The notes below the pieces were generated by a model, which made no database searches, was not told where the DNA came from, and worked only from the letters and a program-made list of their open reading frames with translations. From contig NZ_VTOK01000006.1 of NCBI RefSeq assembly GCF_009765375.1, forward strand, positions 1-64,000: a DNA stretch of 64,000 nucleotides, in the 5' to 3' direction. Positions within the stretch are counted from its first letter, which is position 1, and each line of letters starts with the position of its first letter. This DNA is from Alteribacillus sp. YIM 98480 (lineage in GTDB: Bacteria; Bacillota; Bacilli; Bacillales; Marinococcaceae). Positions 55,003 through 64,000 of the stretch are shown piece by piece. Position numbers and translations under genes: made by a program.

Positions 55003-56367
55003 ATGAATTTAATAGAAAAAAGCAAGCAGCATTTATGGCTTCCATTTACACAAATGAAAGACTATGATGAAAATCCACTAATTATTGAAAGTGGCGATGG
55101 TATTAAAGTGAAGGATACGAGCGGAAAAGAATATTATGATGCCTTTTCTTCTGTGTGGTTAAACGTCCATGGCCATCGAAAAAAAGAATTAGATCAGGCG
55201 ATTATTTCTCAATTAGATAAAATCGCCCACTCCACGTTACTTGGTATGACCAATGTTCCTGCGACAGAGCTTGCTGAAAAGCTAGTTGAAATCGCTCCTC
55301 CTGCTTTATCGAGAGTGTTCTATTCAGACAGTGGCGCAGAAGCAGTAGAAATTGCTGTGAAAATGGCATTTCAATATTGGCAGAACCTTGGCCAAACAAA
55401 AAAACAAAAATTTATTTCAGTAAAAAATGGCTATCACGGAGATACAATTGGGGCAGTTAGTGTAGGATCGATTGATATATTTCACAATATTTACGGTCCT
55501 CTAATGTTTGAAAATTATCATACGCCCGTCCCAAATGTGTACCGCCATCCGAGTGAAGATCCTGTTCAGTGTTCGGAAGAATGTTTAGAAAATTTGGAAA
55601 AACTTTTAGCGGAAAACCATGAAAGTATTGCAGGGTTAACTGTTGAAGCAATGGTACAAGGAGCGGGCGGAATGATTGTTATGCCTGAAGGGTTTTTATC
55701 TGGTGTTCGTAAGCTTTGCAGTAAATATGATGTATTGATGATTGTTGATGAAGTGGCAACGGGCTTCGGCCGGACAGGAAAAATGTTTGCTTGTGAACAT
55801 GAAGCAGTGGAACCGGATTTAATGGCAGCAGGCAAAGGACTTACCGGAGGATATTTACCAATTGCAGTAACCTTTACGACCGAAAAAATTTACAAAGCTT
55901 TCTATGATGATTATGAAAATTTAAAAACATTTTTCCATGGCCATTCTTATACTGGAAATCAGCTTGGCTGTGCTGTGGCATTAGAAAACCTCCGATTATT
56001 TGAAAAAGATTGGATAGTTGAACAAGTAGCTGATAAAACAGACTTTTTGAGAGAATTACTTGAAAATATAAAAGAACTCGACCATGTAGGGGATGTTCGG
56101 CAGCTTGGCTTTATGTGCGGAATTGAACTGGTTCTGGATAAGACTACGAAAGAATCTTTTCCTTTTGAAAGCAGAACTGGCTATAAAACATCGTTAAAAA
56201 TGAGAGAACTGGGCTTATTAACACGACCAATGGGAGATGTAGCTGTTTTTATGCCGCCATTAGTCAGTACGAAATCCGAACTTAATAAAATGACAGCTAT
56301 TATGAAAGAAGCGATTGAGACGGTGACAAAAGAGGAGGTGCAGCGTCTTGATCAAACCGGCGTATAG
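55003..56367 (+). CDS. bioA: Adenosylmethionine-8-amino-7-oxononanoate transaminase (DAPA synthase)
   Basis: 454 aa class-III aminotransferase. PLP site: [14 protein letters not shown] and Lys in [25 protein letters not shown]. Converts KAPA to DAPA; in Bacillus-type BioA the donor may be lysine rather than SAM. It overlaps bioF by 20 nt. RBS GGAGGAG. Confidence 0.96.
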   Translation: MNLIEKSKQHLWLPFTQMKDYDENPLIIESGDGIKVKDTSGKEYYDAFSSVWLNVHGHRKKELDQAIISQLDKIAHSTLLGMTNVPATELAEKLVEIAPPALSRVFYSDSGAEAVEIAVKMAFQYWQNLGQTKKQKFISVKNGYHGDTIGAVSVGSIDIFHNIYGPLMFENYHTPVPNVYRHPSEDPVQCSEECLENLEKLLAENHESIAGLTVEAMVQGAGGMIVMPEGFLSGVRKLCSKYDVLMIVDEVATGFGRTGKMFACEHEAVEPDLMAAGKGLTGGYLPIAVTFTTEKIYKAFYDDYENLKTFFHGHSYTGNQLGCAVALENLRLFEKDWIVEQVADKTDFLRELLENIKELDHVGDVRQLGFMCGIELVLDKTTKESFPFESRTGYKTSLKMRELGLLTRPMGDVAVFMPPLVSTKSELNKMTAIMKEAIETVTKEEVQRLDQTGV

Positions 56368-57523
56368 GTGGGCCGATCAACAAATAAACGATCTTAAAAA
56401 AAGCGGACTATATCGTCATTTACGAACGAGTGAAAGTGGTCCTGCTTCAACAGTTGAAATTGAAGGCAAAGAAATGCTTATGGTGTCATCTAATAACTAT
56501 TTAGGATTAGCAGCAGATCAAAGGCTTATAATGGAAGCATCCAAGGTGATGCAGCAGTTTGGAGTAGGAAGTACGGGCTCAAGACTAACTACTGGTAATT
56601 CTACGTGGCATGAAAAGTTAGAAAAGCGGATAGCTGCTTTTAAAAAAGAAGAGGCTGCTATTGTATTTTCAAGCGGATATCTTGCTAATGTTGGCGTTAT
56701 CTCTGCTTTAGCACAGGACGGCGATATTATTTTAAGTGATGAATTAAATCATGCTAGTTTGATTGACGGCTGCCGTCTAAGTAAAGCGAAAACAATGGTT
56801 TACCGGCATGTGGACATGAATGATTTGAAAAAAAAGCTGCAGCTGGCGCGCAATAATCAAAATAAGTTTATTGTGACAGACAGTGTGTTCAGCATGGATG
56901 GCAATCTTGCGCCCTTACCTGAAATAAAAGAATTAGCGGACGAATATAACGCCTTTATCATTGTCGATGATGCGCACGCTACTGGAGTCTTAGGAGAAAA
57001 TGGAAGAGGAAGCACAGAACATTTTCATGTTGATGTTGATATTACTATTGGAACGCTTAGTAAAACTATTGGTACAGAGGGTGGATTTGCTGCAGGTTCT
57101 TTTCCTATCATAGAGCTATTGCGCAACAAAGCACGTTCTTTTATTTTTCAAACAGCTCTGCCGCCGGGAATGGTTGCAGCCGCCATAAAATCAATCGACA
57201 TTATTGAACAGGAAAAATCGTTACTCTATTCTCTAAGGACTAACATAAAAAAGCTCCAAAAACAGCTTGCTGAAATAGGTTTTGTTACAATGCCAACCCC
57301 GACTCCTATCATACCTGTGTTGATTGGAGAAGCACAAAAGACAGTTGCATTTTCTAAGCAGCTTGAAAGAGAAGGAGTTTTTGCCCCAGCGATCAGGCCT
57401 CCTACTGTGCCAGAAGGAAAAAGCAGAATTAGGTTAACGGTAATGGCTTCTCACACCGACAATGACATTCAACAAGTTTGCCAGGCTTTTTATACAACTG
57501 GCAAAAACATGGGGGTAATATAA
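56348..57523 (+). CDS. bioF: 8-amino-7-oxononanoate synthase
   Basis: 391 aa PLP enzyme joining pimeloyl-CoA and alanine. Motifs [20 protein letters not shown] and PLP-Lys in [15 protein letters not shown] start 8 nt after GGAGGTG, within the end of bioA. No spacing before bioD. Confidence 0.96.
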   Translation: MIKPAYRWADQQINDLKKSGLYRHLRTSESGPASTVEIEGKEMLMVSSNNYLGLAADQRLIMEASKVMQQFGVGSTGSRLTTGNSTWHEKLEKRIAAFKKEEAAIVFSSGYLANVGVISALAQDGDIILSDELNHASLIDGCRLSKAKTMVYRHVDMNDLKKKLQLARNNQNKFIVTDSVFSMDGNLAPLPEIKELADEYNAFIIVDDAHATGVLGENGRGSTEHFHVDVDITIGTLSKTIGTEGGFAAGSFPIIELLRNKARSFIFQTALPPGMVAAAIKSIDIIEQEKSLLYSLRTNIKKLQKQLAEIGFVTMPTPTPIIPVLIGEAQKTVAFSKQLEREGVFAPAIRPPTVPEGKSRIRLTVMASHTDNDIQQVCQAFYTTGKNMGVI

Positions 57524-58258
<735 letters not shown>

Positions 58259-58337
58259 ATGGGTTACCAATTAATTCCTGTTTATTTTCATTAGTTCAAG
58301 ATAGTTAGAAATCCTGCGAATAATCGAGTATTTGAAA

Positions 58338-58367
58338 GAAAACTCATTCACACAGAGGGAGTTTTTC
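58338..58367 (+). terminator. Probable terminator of the bio operon
   Basis: AAAACTC / GAGTTTT with a 13-nt loop followed by TTC; weak but well placed 80 nt after bioD. Confidence 0.5.
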
Positions 58368-58385
58368 TAACAATGATAGGAAAGA

Positions 58386-58431
58386 ATAAAATTCTAGCAT
58401 GGATTAATCTCGACGTCGTCAAAATGTTGAG
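58386..58431 (+). repeat. Dispersed repeat R3, copy 2 (CGACGTCGTC element)
   Basis: Matches 5541-5587: ATAAAATTCTAGCATGGAT, then TCGACGTCGTCAAAATGTTGAG. Lies between bioD and the SLH gene; 58432-58525 shows no gene. Confidence 0.6.
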
Positions 58432-58525
58432 GAAATCAGTATAAGTGCAACTAGGAAAATCATCTTCACCTGAATGCTTGGCGCTTGCAAACTTTTATAA
58501 TGTAAAAAAACAATAATGGTTTAAA

Positions 58526-58560
58526 AAAACGAGCAGGGAAATATCCTATGCTCGTTTTGC
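58526..58560. terminator. Hairpin between bioD and the SLH gene
   Basis: Perfect AAAACGAGCA / TGCTCGTTTT stem with 13-nt loop; a second candidate terminator for the bio operon. Confidence 0.55.
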
Positions 58561-58600
58561 TATTATCTCTAAGTTTTTGAAAATTTTTCTATAAAATACG

Positions 58601-58628
58601 TTGAATTTTTCTAAAAACCTTCTATAAT
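58601..58628 (+). promoter_or_regulatory. SigA-type promoter of the SLH gene
   Basis: TTGAAT (58601-58606), 16-nt spacer, TATAAT (58623-58628); leader of about 70 nt. Confidence 0.65.
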
Positions 58629-58703
58629 AAATTTAGCTCACAACTAGATTAATAGATTAGATGGCTTCGTTTTGAAAGCCATTCTTTCAGACAGGAGAAG
58701 AAA

Positions 58704-59816
58704 ATGAAGAGACATATATTAATTATGGCAGCTGCTCTATTGTGGAGCACTCCGGTTGCTGTAAATGCAGATAGCCATTTGTCTGCCACTCAAGGAGAAG
58801 AATCGGTGTTTACTGATATTAGTTCTGCATATTGGGCTTATAACGAAATTGATCGTATGCGGACATTGGACATTTTTCAAGGATATGCAGACGGAACGTT
58901 TCGCCCGAGTAATTCAATTACGCGTATGCAGACTATTATAACTGCTGTAAGACTGCTAGGACTTGAAGAGGAAGCAAATGCAAAAGATTTCAGTACTCCG
59001 GTTGATTTTAAAGATGCAGAAAACTATTTTGGCAAAGAGCGCAACCAATGGGCTAAAGGTTATGTGCTTGTAGCCATAGAAGAAGGGCTTCTTTATGAAA
59101 ATGGTGAACGTTTAGATCCAAATAAACCAGCTGAGCGGCTTTGGGTAGCTAGTGTTTTGATTAGAGCGCTAGGATATGAAGAGGAAGCACAGGAACTAAT
59201 GTCAGCTGATGTCACATTTAAGGACAAGGAAGAAATTCCGAAAGATGCTGCTGGATATGCTGTTGCAGCAGAGAAATATGGCATTTTTTCGGGTTCCAGT
59301 AACGGAGAGTTCCAGCCTTCTGTTTCTATTACAAGAGCTCAGATGGCAACAGTACTCGACCGAACGTATAAAAAACTTCTTGCAAATCCACAAAGTAAAA
59401 TGTCAAAAGATACGTTCATTTATGCAGAAGGTAACGAAGAGAAAATAAAAGAATTGATTCGTCACGGTGAATCGTATCAAGGCGCAGAATACCTTTTTGG
59501 TGCAGACCCGTCTAGCACAGAGTTTTTTGATTGTTCTTCATTTACGAAAAAGATTTATGGGGAGATAGGGATAACCTTGCCGAGAACGTCCAGAAGTCAA
59601 TTTCAGGCAGGTGAAAAAATAGAACAAGAAGAGCTTCAAACAGGTGATTTAGTGTTTTTTGACACAAACGAAGATGAAGGTATTAACCATGTAGCTGTTT
59701 TTATAAATGAAGAAACACTTCTCCACGCTACGCGAAGTAAAGGTGTAGATTACACGGCATTCACAGATTACTGGAAAAAATACTATACAGGAGCCGTTCG
59801 CGTTATTGAACAATAA
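58704..59816 (+). CDS. S-layer-homology, NlpC/P60 cell wall hydrolase
   Basis: 370 aa exported protein. Signal peptide (about 1-22, ending VNA); three SLH repeats (about 36-230: YADGTFRPSNSITRMQ, then LDPNKPAERLWVASVLIRAL, and SNGEFQPSVSITRAQM); then an NlpC/P60 peptidase (about 245-368) with catalytic Cys in EFFDCSSF and His in GINHVAVF. SLH repeats bind pyruvylated wall polymers, so it is a surface-attached peptidoglycan endopeptidase. Own promoter and RBS AGGAG. Confidence 0.93.
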   Translation: MKRHILIMAAALLWSTPVAVNADSHLSATQGEESVFTDISSAYWAYNEIDRMRTLDIFQGYADGTFRPSNSITRMQTIITAVRLLGLEEEANAKDFSTPVDFKDAENYFGKERNQWAKGYVLVAIEEGLLYENGERLDPNKPAERLWVASVLIRALGYEEEAQELMSADVTFKDKEEIPKDAAGYAVAAEKYGIFSGSSNGEFQPSVSITRAQMATVLDRTYKKLLANPQSKMSKDTFIYAEGNEEKIKELIRHGESYQGAEYLFGADPSSTEFFDCSSFTKKIYGEIGITLPRTSRSQFQAGEKIEQEELQTGDLVFFDTNEDEGINHVAVFINEETLLHATRSKGVDYTAFTDYWKKYYTGAVRVIEQ

Positions 59817-59826
59817 AAGAAAAATG

Positions 59827-59861
59827 AGCCCCCGACCTTCTTACAGAACGGGGGCTTCATT
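59827..59861 (-). terminator. Terminator of gapN (also near the SLH gene end)
   Basis: AGCCCCCG / CGGGGGCT stem, 14-nt loop. The T-rich tail (CATTTTTC) lies on the minus side, so it mainly serves gapN. Confidence 0.75.
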
Positions 59862-59882
59862 AATACCTTATGAGTTTGGCAG

Positions 59883-61331
59883 TTATCCGTTAAAAACTTT
59901 AACTTTTTCTCGGCTTAAAGAAAGGAGACTATAGCGCACACCCTGAACTCCTTGTCCAGATTGTTTCACCCCTAAGAAAGGGAAATGGTCTGGACCACGG
60001 GAAGTTTTGCCGTTCAGCTGAACGCTCCCTACTTCTAATTGATCAGCTATACGGTTGGCGGCGTCTATATCTTGTGTAAATACGCTTGCTTGCAAACCGT
60101 ATTCTGATTCGTTCGCAATTTGGACAGCTTCTTCTTCTGATTTAACTCGAATGATTGGCAAGACTGGTCCAAAAGGTTCTTCCCAAGCAACGCGTGATTC
60201 AGTTGTTACTTTATCTAACAAAGTAGGGGCCAATAGACTGCCGTTTCTATCATCCCCAGTAATAACTTCCGCACCTTTGTCTATCGCATCATCAATCAGC
60301 CCTTGTACATAGTCTGCACTTTTTTTATTAATAAGAGGAGTAATATCTGCATTTTCTTCTGGCTGTCCGACTTTCAGTTCTTCTGCCTTTTCTTTAATCT
60401 TCGCAACGAGCTCATCCGCGGTGTCTTCTTTTACGAGCACTCTTTTGATTGCAGTGCAGCGTTGTCCAGAATAAGAAAATGCACCTGCTGCAATTTCTTT
60501 TGCTGCCTTATCCAGGTCTGCATCCTCAAGAACAATAGCAGGATCTTTACCGCCAAGTTCTAGCACCATTGGAACCATGCTTGCTTTTTTCGCCATATTC
60601 ATGCCTGTTTCAGAACCGCCTGTAAAGGAAATTTGATTAATTCCAGGGTTGGTAACAAGCGCATCGCCGATTTCAGATCCACGGCCTGTGGCAATATTTA
60701 CAAGCCCTTCAGGCAAACCTGCTTTGTCGAGTTCTTCAATCATCATAATTCCACTTAAAGAGCCTTGTGTTGCTGGTTTAAAGACTATACCGTTGCCCAT
60801 CATAAGAGCAGGAGCTATTTTAGATGCTGAAAGATTGACCGGATAATTAAATGGGGCAATAGCAAGAACCACACCTAAGGGAACGCGATTGACCTGTGCA
60901 ATTTTCTTAGGTGAACCGCCATTATAGCTGTCTCCAGTAAGAAGATCTCCGGTGATGCGGCACGCTTCTTCGGCCGTGTGACGGATTAAGTCTGCTGTAC
61001 GCACCACTTCATCAATGGCAGATGATTTTTTCTTAGCCACTTCATGCATAATCATAGAGCCGATTTTCTCTTTGTTTTCTACGAGATTATCAGCCCAGCG
61101 GTATAGTAATTGTTTTCTCTCATGAAGTGGGGTGTTTTTCCAATCTTTTTGCGCTGCATTTGCAGTTTTTACTGCTTCATCTACTTCCTTTTCTGAAAGC
61201 GCTGGAACACTTCCGATTTCTTCGCCCATTGCTGGGGAATATAAGGTGATACGGTTTCCATTTTCGCTTTCTTTCCATTCACCATTTAAAAGAATATTTT
61301 TTTGTTCTGTTTTTACACTATTCATTAACAT
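59883..61331 (-). CDS. gapN: NADP-dependent glyceraldehyde-3-phosphate dehydrogenase (non-phosphorylating)
   Basis: 482 aa aldehyde dehydrogenase. Catalytic Cys in SGQRCTAIKR, Glu in LELGGKDPA, Asn in PFNYPVN. The C-terminal RGPDHFPFLGVKQSGQGVQG is the GapN fingerprint. It turns glyceraldehyde-3-phosphate into 3-phosphoglycerate and NADPH, bypassing ATP formation. GGAGG 5 nt before ATG 61331. A cre-like site lies about 150 nt upstream. Confidence 0.9.
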   Translation of the reverse strand: MLMNSVKTEQKNILLNGEWKESENGNRITLYSPAMGEEIGSVPALSEKEVDEAVKTANAAQKDWKNTPLHERKQLLYRWADNLVENKEKIGSMIMHEVAKKKSSAIDEVVRTADLIRHTAEEACRITGDLLTGDSYNGGSPKKIAQVNRVPLGVVLAIAPFNYPVNLSASKIAPALMMGNGIVFKPATQGSLSGIMMIEELDKAGLPEGLVNIATGRGSEIGDALVTNPGINQISFTGGSETGMNMAKKASMVPMVLELGGKDPAIVLEDADLDKAAKEIAAGAFSYSGQRCTAIKRVLVKEDTADELVAKIKEKAEELKVGQPEENADITPLINKKSADYVQGLIDDAIDKGAEVITGDDRNGSLLAPTLLDKVTTESRVAWEEPFGPVLPIIRVKSEEEAVQIANESEYGLQASVFTQDIDAANRIADQLEVGSVQLNGKTSRGPDHFPFLGVKQSGQGVQGVRYSLLSLSREKVKVFNG

Positions 61332-61478
61332 AAAGACCTCCGCTATAAAATGTGTTTTGCTGTACTAGTTATGAATTTTTTCTGTATCAGTTTTGGAGCT
61401 TGTTATATACCTTAACAAAAGTTGCCGAAAAAGTTAATTTTCCTGCTTATGTGATCTAACTCTCGTCAACAAAGGGAA

Positions 61479-61492
61479 TGAAAGCGTTACAA
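61479..61492. promoter_or_regulatory. cre-like site upstream of gapN
   Basis: TGAAAGCGTTACAA, one position off the catabolite-responsive element consensus. Between divergent gapN and purT; nearer gapN. Confidence 0.4.
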
Positions 61493-61750
61493 TAAAGTTC
61501 AGTAAAATCAATTTTTTCAAAAAACTTAAAATAAGGTACTAAAGTAATGGTTAATAAGACTTAATATTTAAGGTTTAATAATGTAAAAAGATCTTAAAAA
61601 AAGGAAAAAAATAACTTTAACCTGATATATTTGGTGATATATTCCATAAAAATATTTTTGAAGGTAATGGTTTAAAAAAGGATTGTGTAGAAGAGATTTT
61701 CAATAGTAATCCTAAACTAGAATAATAAATAGAACTATTTTGAAATAAAA

Positions 61751-61795
61751 CAAATAAAGTATAACAGAATAAAAAATAAAGTATAACAGAATGTT
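61751..61795 (+). repeat. Short tandem repeat (22-bp period) in gapN-purT gap
   Basis: AATAAAGTATAACAGAAT occurs twice, 22 bp apart. The 666-bp gap 61332-61997 is otherwise AT-rich; a 34-codon open stretch (61622-61726) ending in TAA is not convincing as a gene. Confidence 0.5.
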
Positions 61796-61997
61796 GGGAG
61801 TGGATTTTTCTCAGCAAAAATATAAACCGGTTGCAGAAAAAGATGAAAAATAAATAATGACCTATATATTGTACGGATTTTTCAAATAAATTCAGAGGGT
61901 TTTGAAGTTAAAATAAAGGTGTGATACATTTAAAAGCGAATAAAAATATTTATATTAATAAAAACATTCGTATTATAATCATAGAGGAGTGAGAGAG

Positions 61998-63185
61998 ATG
62001 TTTGGAGCACCATTAAAAGAAGATGCAAAAAAAATAATGATTCTTGGAGCAGGGGAACTTGGAAAAGAAGTTATTATAGAAGCCCAGCGTTTAGGCGTAG
62101 AAACAATTGCTGTTGATCAATACGAAGATGCTCCTGGTATGCAAGTGGCCCATAAATTTTATACGATTAATATGTTATCTAAAAAAGAACTCCAAGGTGT
62201 TATTGAAAAAGAAAAGCCAAGTTATATCGTGCCTGAAATCGAAGCGATAGATACAGCAACATTAAAAGAATATGAAGAAAAAGGCTATACTGTTATTCCG
62301 GCTGCTTTTGCAACGAAATTAACCATGGACCGAGAAGGAATAAGGGAGCTAGCTTGTAAAGAACTGAATTTACCTACAGCAAAATATACTTTTGCAAATA
62401 ATATAGAGGAATTAAAAGTGGCAGTTGAAAATATAGGCACGCCATGTGTTATCAAACCGGTAATGAGTTCGTCAGGTAAAGGCCAGAGTATTTGCCGATC
62501 TACCATGGAATTTGAAAGTGCATGGAATGAGGCTATTGAAAGCGGAAGAGGTAAAAATTCTCGAGTGATCGTTGAAGAGCTTATTCCGTTTGAGGCCGAA
62601 ATTACTTTGCTAACCGTTCGCTCTGTGAGTGGGACTGCCTTCTGTGCACCGATTGGCCATGTTCAAAAGGATGGGGATTATGTTGAGTCGTGGCAGCCAG
62701 CTGACATTGCTGAGGAACAATTAAAAGAAGCAGAAGAAATTGCAAAAAAAATTACAGATTCATTAGGTGGTTATGGCATTTTTGGGGTTGAATTATTTAT
62801 CACCCCTGAACGAATATTTTTCAATGAAGTTTCTCCTCGCCCCCATGATACTGGCATGGTGACGATGACAACCCAGGATTTGTCTGAATTTGCTCTTCAT
62901 GTACGAGCGTTGTTAGGTTTTCCAATTGATGATGTTCATCTTGTGAACAGCGGGGCCACCCGGACAATAAAAGCTAAAAATGAAAGCAATGCTTATCAAA
63001 TAAGTGGAATGGAAAAGGCTTTACATGTACCGCGGACACAAGTAAGGCTGTTTGGAAAGCCGACTGCTAAACCAGGAAGAAGGATGGGAGTCGTACTTAG
63101 CTCGGCAGATACAGTCGAGGCTGCGAGAAAGAAAGCCAATGAGGCAGTTTCTTATATAAACATTATAGATAATCACTCAACGTAA
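61998..63185 (+). CDS. purT: Formate-dependent phosphoribosylglycinamide formyltransferase
   Basis: 395 aa ATP-grasp enzyme using formate and ATP to formylate GAR in purine synthesis. Motifs GAGELGKEV (N-terminal), KPVMSSSGKGQS (ATP loop), VEELIPFEAEITLLTVR, and FNEVSPRPHDTGMVT (metal ligands). ATG 61998 with GAGGAG 8 nt before; the GTG at 61989 would sit inside the RBS. Confidence 0.95.
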   Translation: MFGAPLKEDAKKIMILGAGELGKEVIIEAQRLGVETIAVDQYEDAPGMQVAHKFYTINMLSKKELQGVIEKEKPSYIVPEIEAIDTATLKEYEEKGYTVIPAAFATKLTMDREGIRELACKELNLPTAKYTFANNIEELKVAVENIGTPCVIKPVMSSSGKGQSICRSTMEFESAWNEAIESGRGKNSRVIVEELIPFEAEITLLTVRSVSGTAFCAPIGHVQKDGDYVESWQPADIAEEQLKEAEEIAKKITDSLGGYGIFGVELFITPERIFFNEVSPRPHDTGMVTMTTQDLSEFALHVRALLGFPIDDVHLVNSGATRTIKAKNESNAYQISGMEKALHVPRTQVRLFGKPTAKPGRRMGVVLSSADTVEAARKKANEAVSYINIIDNHST

Positions 63186-63204
63186 TATTGTTCGAATCTC
63201 CTCT

Positions 63205-63228
63205 TGCCTATGTGAATACGTATAGGCA
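63205..63228 (+). other. Hairpin just before the LysM gene RBS
   Basis: TGCCTAT / ATAGGCA with 10-nt loop, followed by G7 and then T6. Either a purT terminator of odd form or a structure shielding the RBS. Confidence 0.4.
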
Positions 63229-63240
63229 GGGGGGGATTTT

Positions 63241-64000
63241 TTGCAAGAACTACCATTACAGCATTTTTACACGGTCCGTCCAGGAGATACTTTGTATAAC
63301 ATAGCCAGAAGGTGGGCACTTCCTATTGAAACAGTTATAGCTGCAAATAATGTAACCATTCCTGATATGTTATTTCCAGGGCAGCAGCTATCTATTCCGC
63401 CAGGGGTTACCTCTTACAGGGTGGATACTGGTGAAACTATATATCAAATATCTCAATTTTATGGTGTACCTATGTCTGTCATTATAAAAGCTAATAGTTT
63501 GCAGGCACCTTATTTCATTTATCCTGGCCAATTGCTTTCTATCCCGGCTGGGGTACCTTATTATACAGTACAGCCAGGAGATACCCTTTTTCAGATAGCT
63601 AGAAGGTTTAATGTAGTAACAGCAGGGCATAGCAGACCTGAATTAATTAGACAGGTCAACCAGCTGCCATCTGTTGAAATTATACCTGGGATGAGAATAA
63701 TGATTCCTTTTGCTCCACCCGGAACTGATGGATTAATAGCTTATACATCTGATAAAAGTGGTATTTTCGATATCTGGCTTTACTCGTTATCTAATGGTAA
63801 GCACGTTCAACTAACGAGAAGATTAGGAGCTTCTTTTAGTGAACCTATTTGGGCGCCTGACAGTACTCGCATTGCTTTTACAGGTGAAAACCGATTCATT
63901 TATGTACTTTATCTAGAAAGTGGTAAGGCGGCCTTGATCGATCAATTTGAAGTAGAAACCCTTTTTACTTTACATTGGTCTCCAAACAGCCAAATGCTTG
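63241..64000 (+). CDS. LysM (three repeats)-beta-propeller protein, 3' end outside window
   Basis: Partial, 253 codons seen. TTG start behind GGGGGGGA. Three LysM domains (about 9-51, 56-98, 102-159: FYTVRPGDTLYNIARRW, YRVDTGETIYQISQFYG, YYTVQPGDTLFQIARRF) and then TolB/PD40-type propeller blades from about 163 (GLIAYTSDKSGIFDIWLYS, PIWAPDSTRIAFTGE, LHWSPNSQML). The third LysM has an insertion (TAGHSRPELIR). No signal peptide, as in spore-coat LysM proteins. The combination is unusual; role unknown. Confidence 0.85.
   Translation, partial: MQELPLQHFYTVRPGDTLYNIARRWALPIETVIAANNVTIPDMLFPGQQLSIPPGVTSYRVDTGETIYQISQFYGVPMSVIIKANSLQAPYFIYPGQLLSIPAGVPYYTVQPGDTLFQIARRFNVVTAGHSRPELIRQVNQLPSVEIIPGMRIMIPFAPPGTDGLIAYTSDKSGIFDIWLYSLSNGKHVQLTRRLGASFSEPIWAPDSTRIAFTGENRFIYVLYLESGKAALIDQFEVETLFTLHWSPNSQML

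Noticed and set aside
61622-61726. 34-codon open stretch ending in NSNPKLE in the gapN-purT gap
   Set aside because: No start or RBS, surrounded by stops; could be a relic but too short to support.
61937-61970. PurBox-like CGAA and TTCG pair 26 nt apart before purT
   Set aside because: Spacing fits PurR sites but flanks match the PurBox consensus poorly (10 of 13 and 8 of 13); AT-rich chance is likely.
61974-61979. TATAAT before purT as the -10 box
   Set aside because: Transcription would begin inside the ribosome binding site; a start farther upstream is needed.

Overview
The window is a stretch of chromosome from a low-GC, spore-forming Bacillaceae. Evidence: AT-rich DNA, AGGAGG-type ribosome binding sites, the Bacillus addBA-sbcDC and bioWAFD gene orders, a SleL/YaaH spore cortex hydrolase, a SinI-type anti-repressor, a YkuS protein and a ywjDC-type pair. 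Very acidic proteins and a poly-gamma-glutamate (PGA) operon fit a halophilic or haloalkaliphilic member; that is inference. No rRNA, tRNA, prophage, CRISPR array or intact insertion sequence was seen.

Layout. 1-6.2 kb: HAD phosphatase, 2-oxoglutarate dehydrogenase E1/E2 (odhAB) with a cre-like site at its promoter, and a small conserved-looking protein. 6.2-18.3 kb: a 14-codon leader ORF folded into a terminator, then the addB-addA-sbcD-sbcC end-processing and recombination operon. 18.3-23.1 kb (minus strand): PGA operon in the order capD/ggt, capE-like, capB, capC, capA. 23.3-33.2 kb: ZIP transporter, CHY zinc finger protein, SDR, DJ-1 family protein, a pseudogene, NupC permease with cre and palindromic operator, small unknowns, YihY membrane protein, membrane-anchored trypsin-like protease. 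33.3-37.4 kb: YkpA-type ABC-F ATPase, then a TetR regulator with its MFS exporter. 37.5-41.8 kb: uroporphyrinogen-III synthase, thioesterase, MobA, small protein plus FdhD, DUF2294 protein (a molybdenum/formate-dehydrogenase accessory neighbourhood), with two decayed fragments. 41.9-46.3 kb: a double-kinase 7TM hybrid sensor, its OmpR-type regulator, and a 47-aa SinI-like anti-repressor whose promoter carries a direct repeat typical of OmpR-family sites. 46.8-54 kb: zinc alcohol dehydrogenase, aldo/keto reductase, cupin, UvsE plus partner, secreted MBL-HhH protein, SleL, YkuS. 54-58.3 kb: biotin operon bioWAFD under a BirA box (bioB not in the window). 58.7-64 kb: SLH-NlpC/P60 wall hydrolase, GapN, PurT, and a LysM3-beta-propeller protein cut by the window end.

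The intergenic spaces hold at least four families of dispersed, foldable repeats: a 125-bp element with TGTCTAGC and GCTTGCGC-type ends (two full copies, one 357-bp variant, one deletion remnant), a MITE-like family with 12-bp terminal inverted repeats GGGGYTGTCCCA (one clear and one divergent copy), a roughly 46-bp CGACGTCGTC element (two copies), and a short hairpin element (two copies). The most interesting leads are the hybrid kinase/regulator/SinI module, the leader ORF-terminator overlap before addBA, the rearranged PGA operon, the GTCCT-loop hairpins inside the 357-bp repeat, and the LysM-propeller protein.
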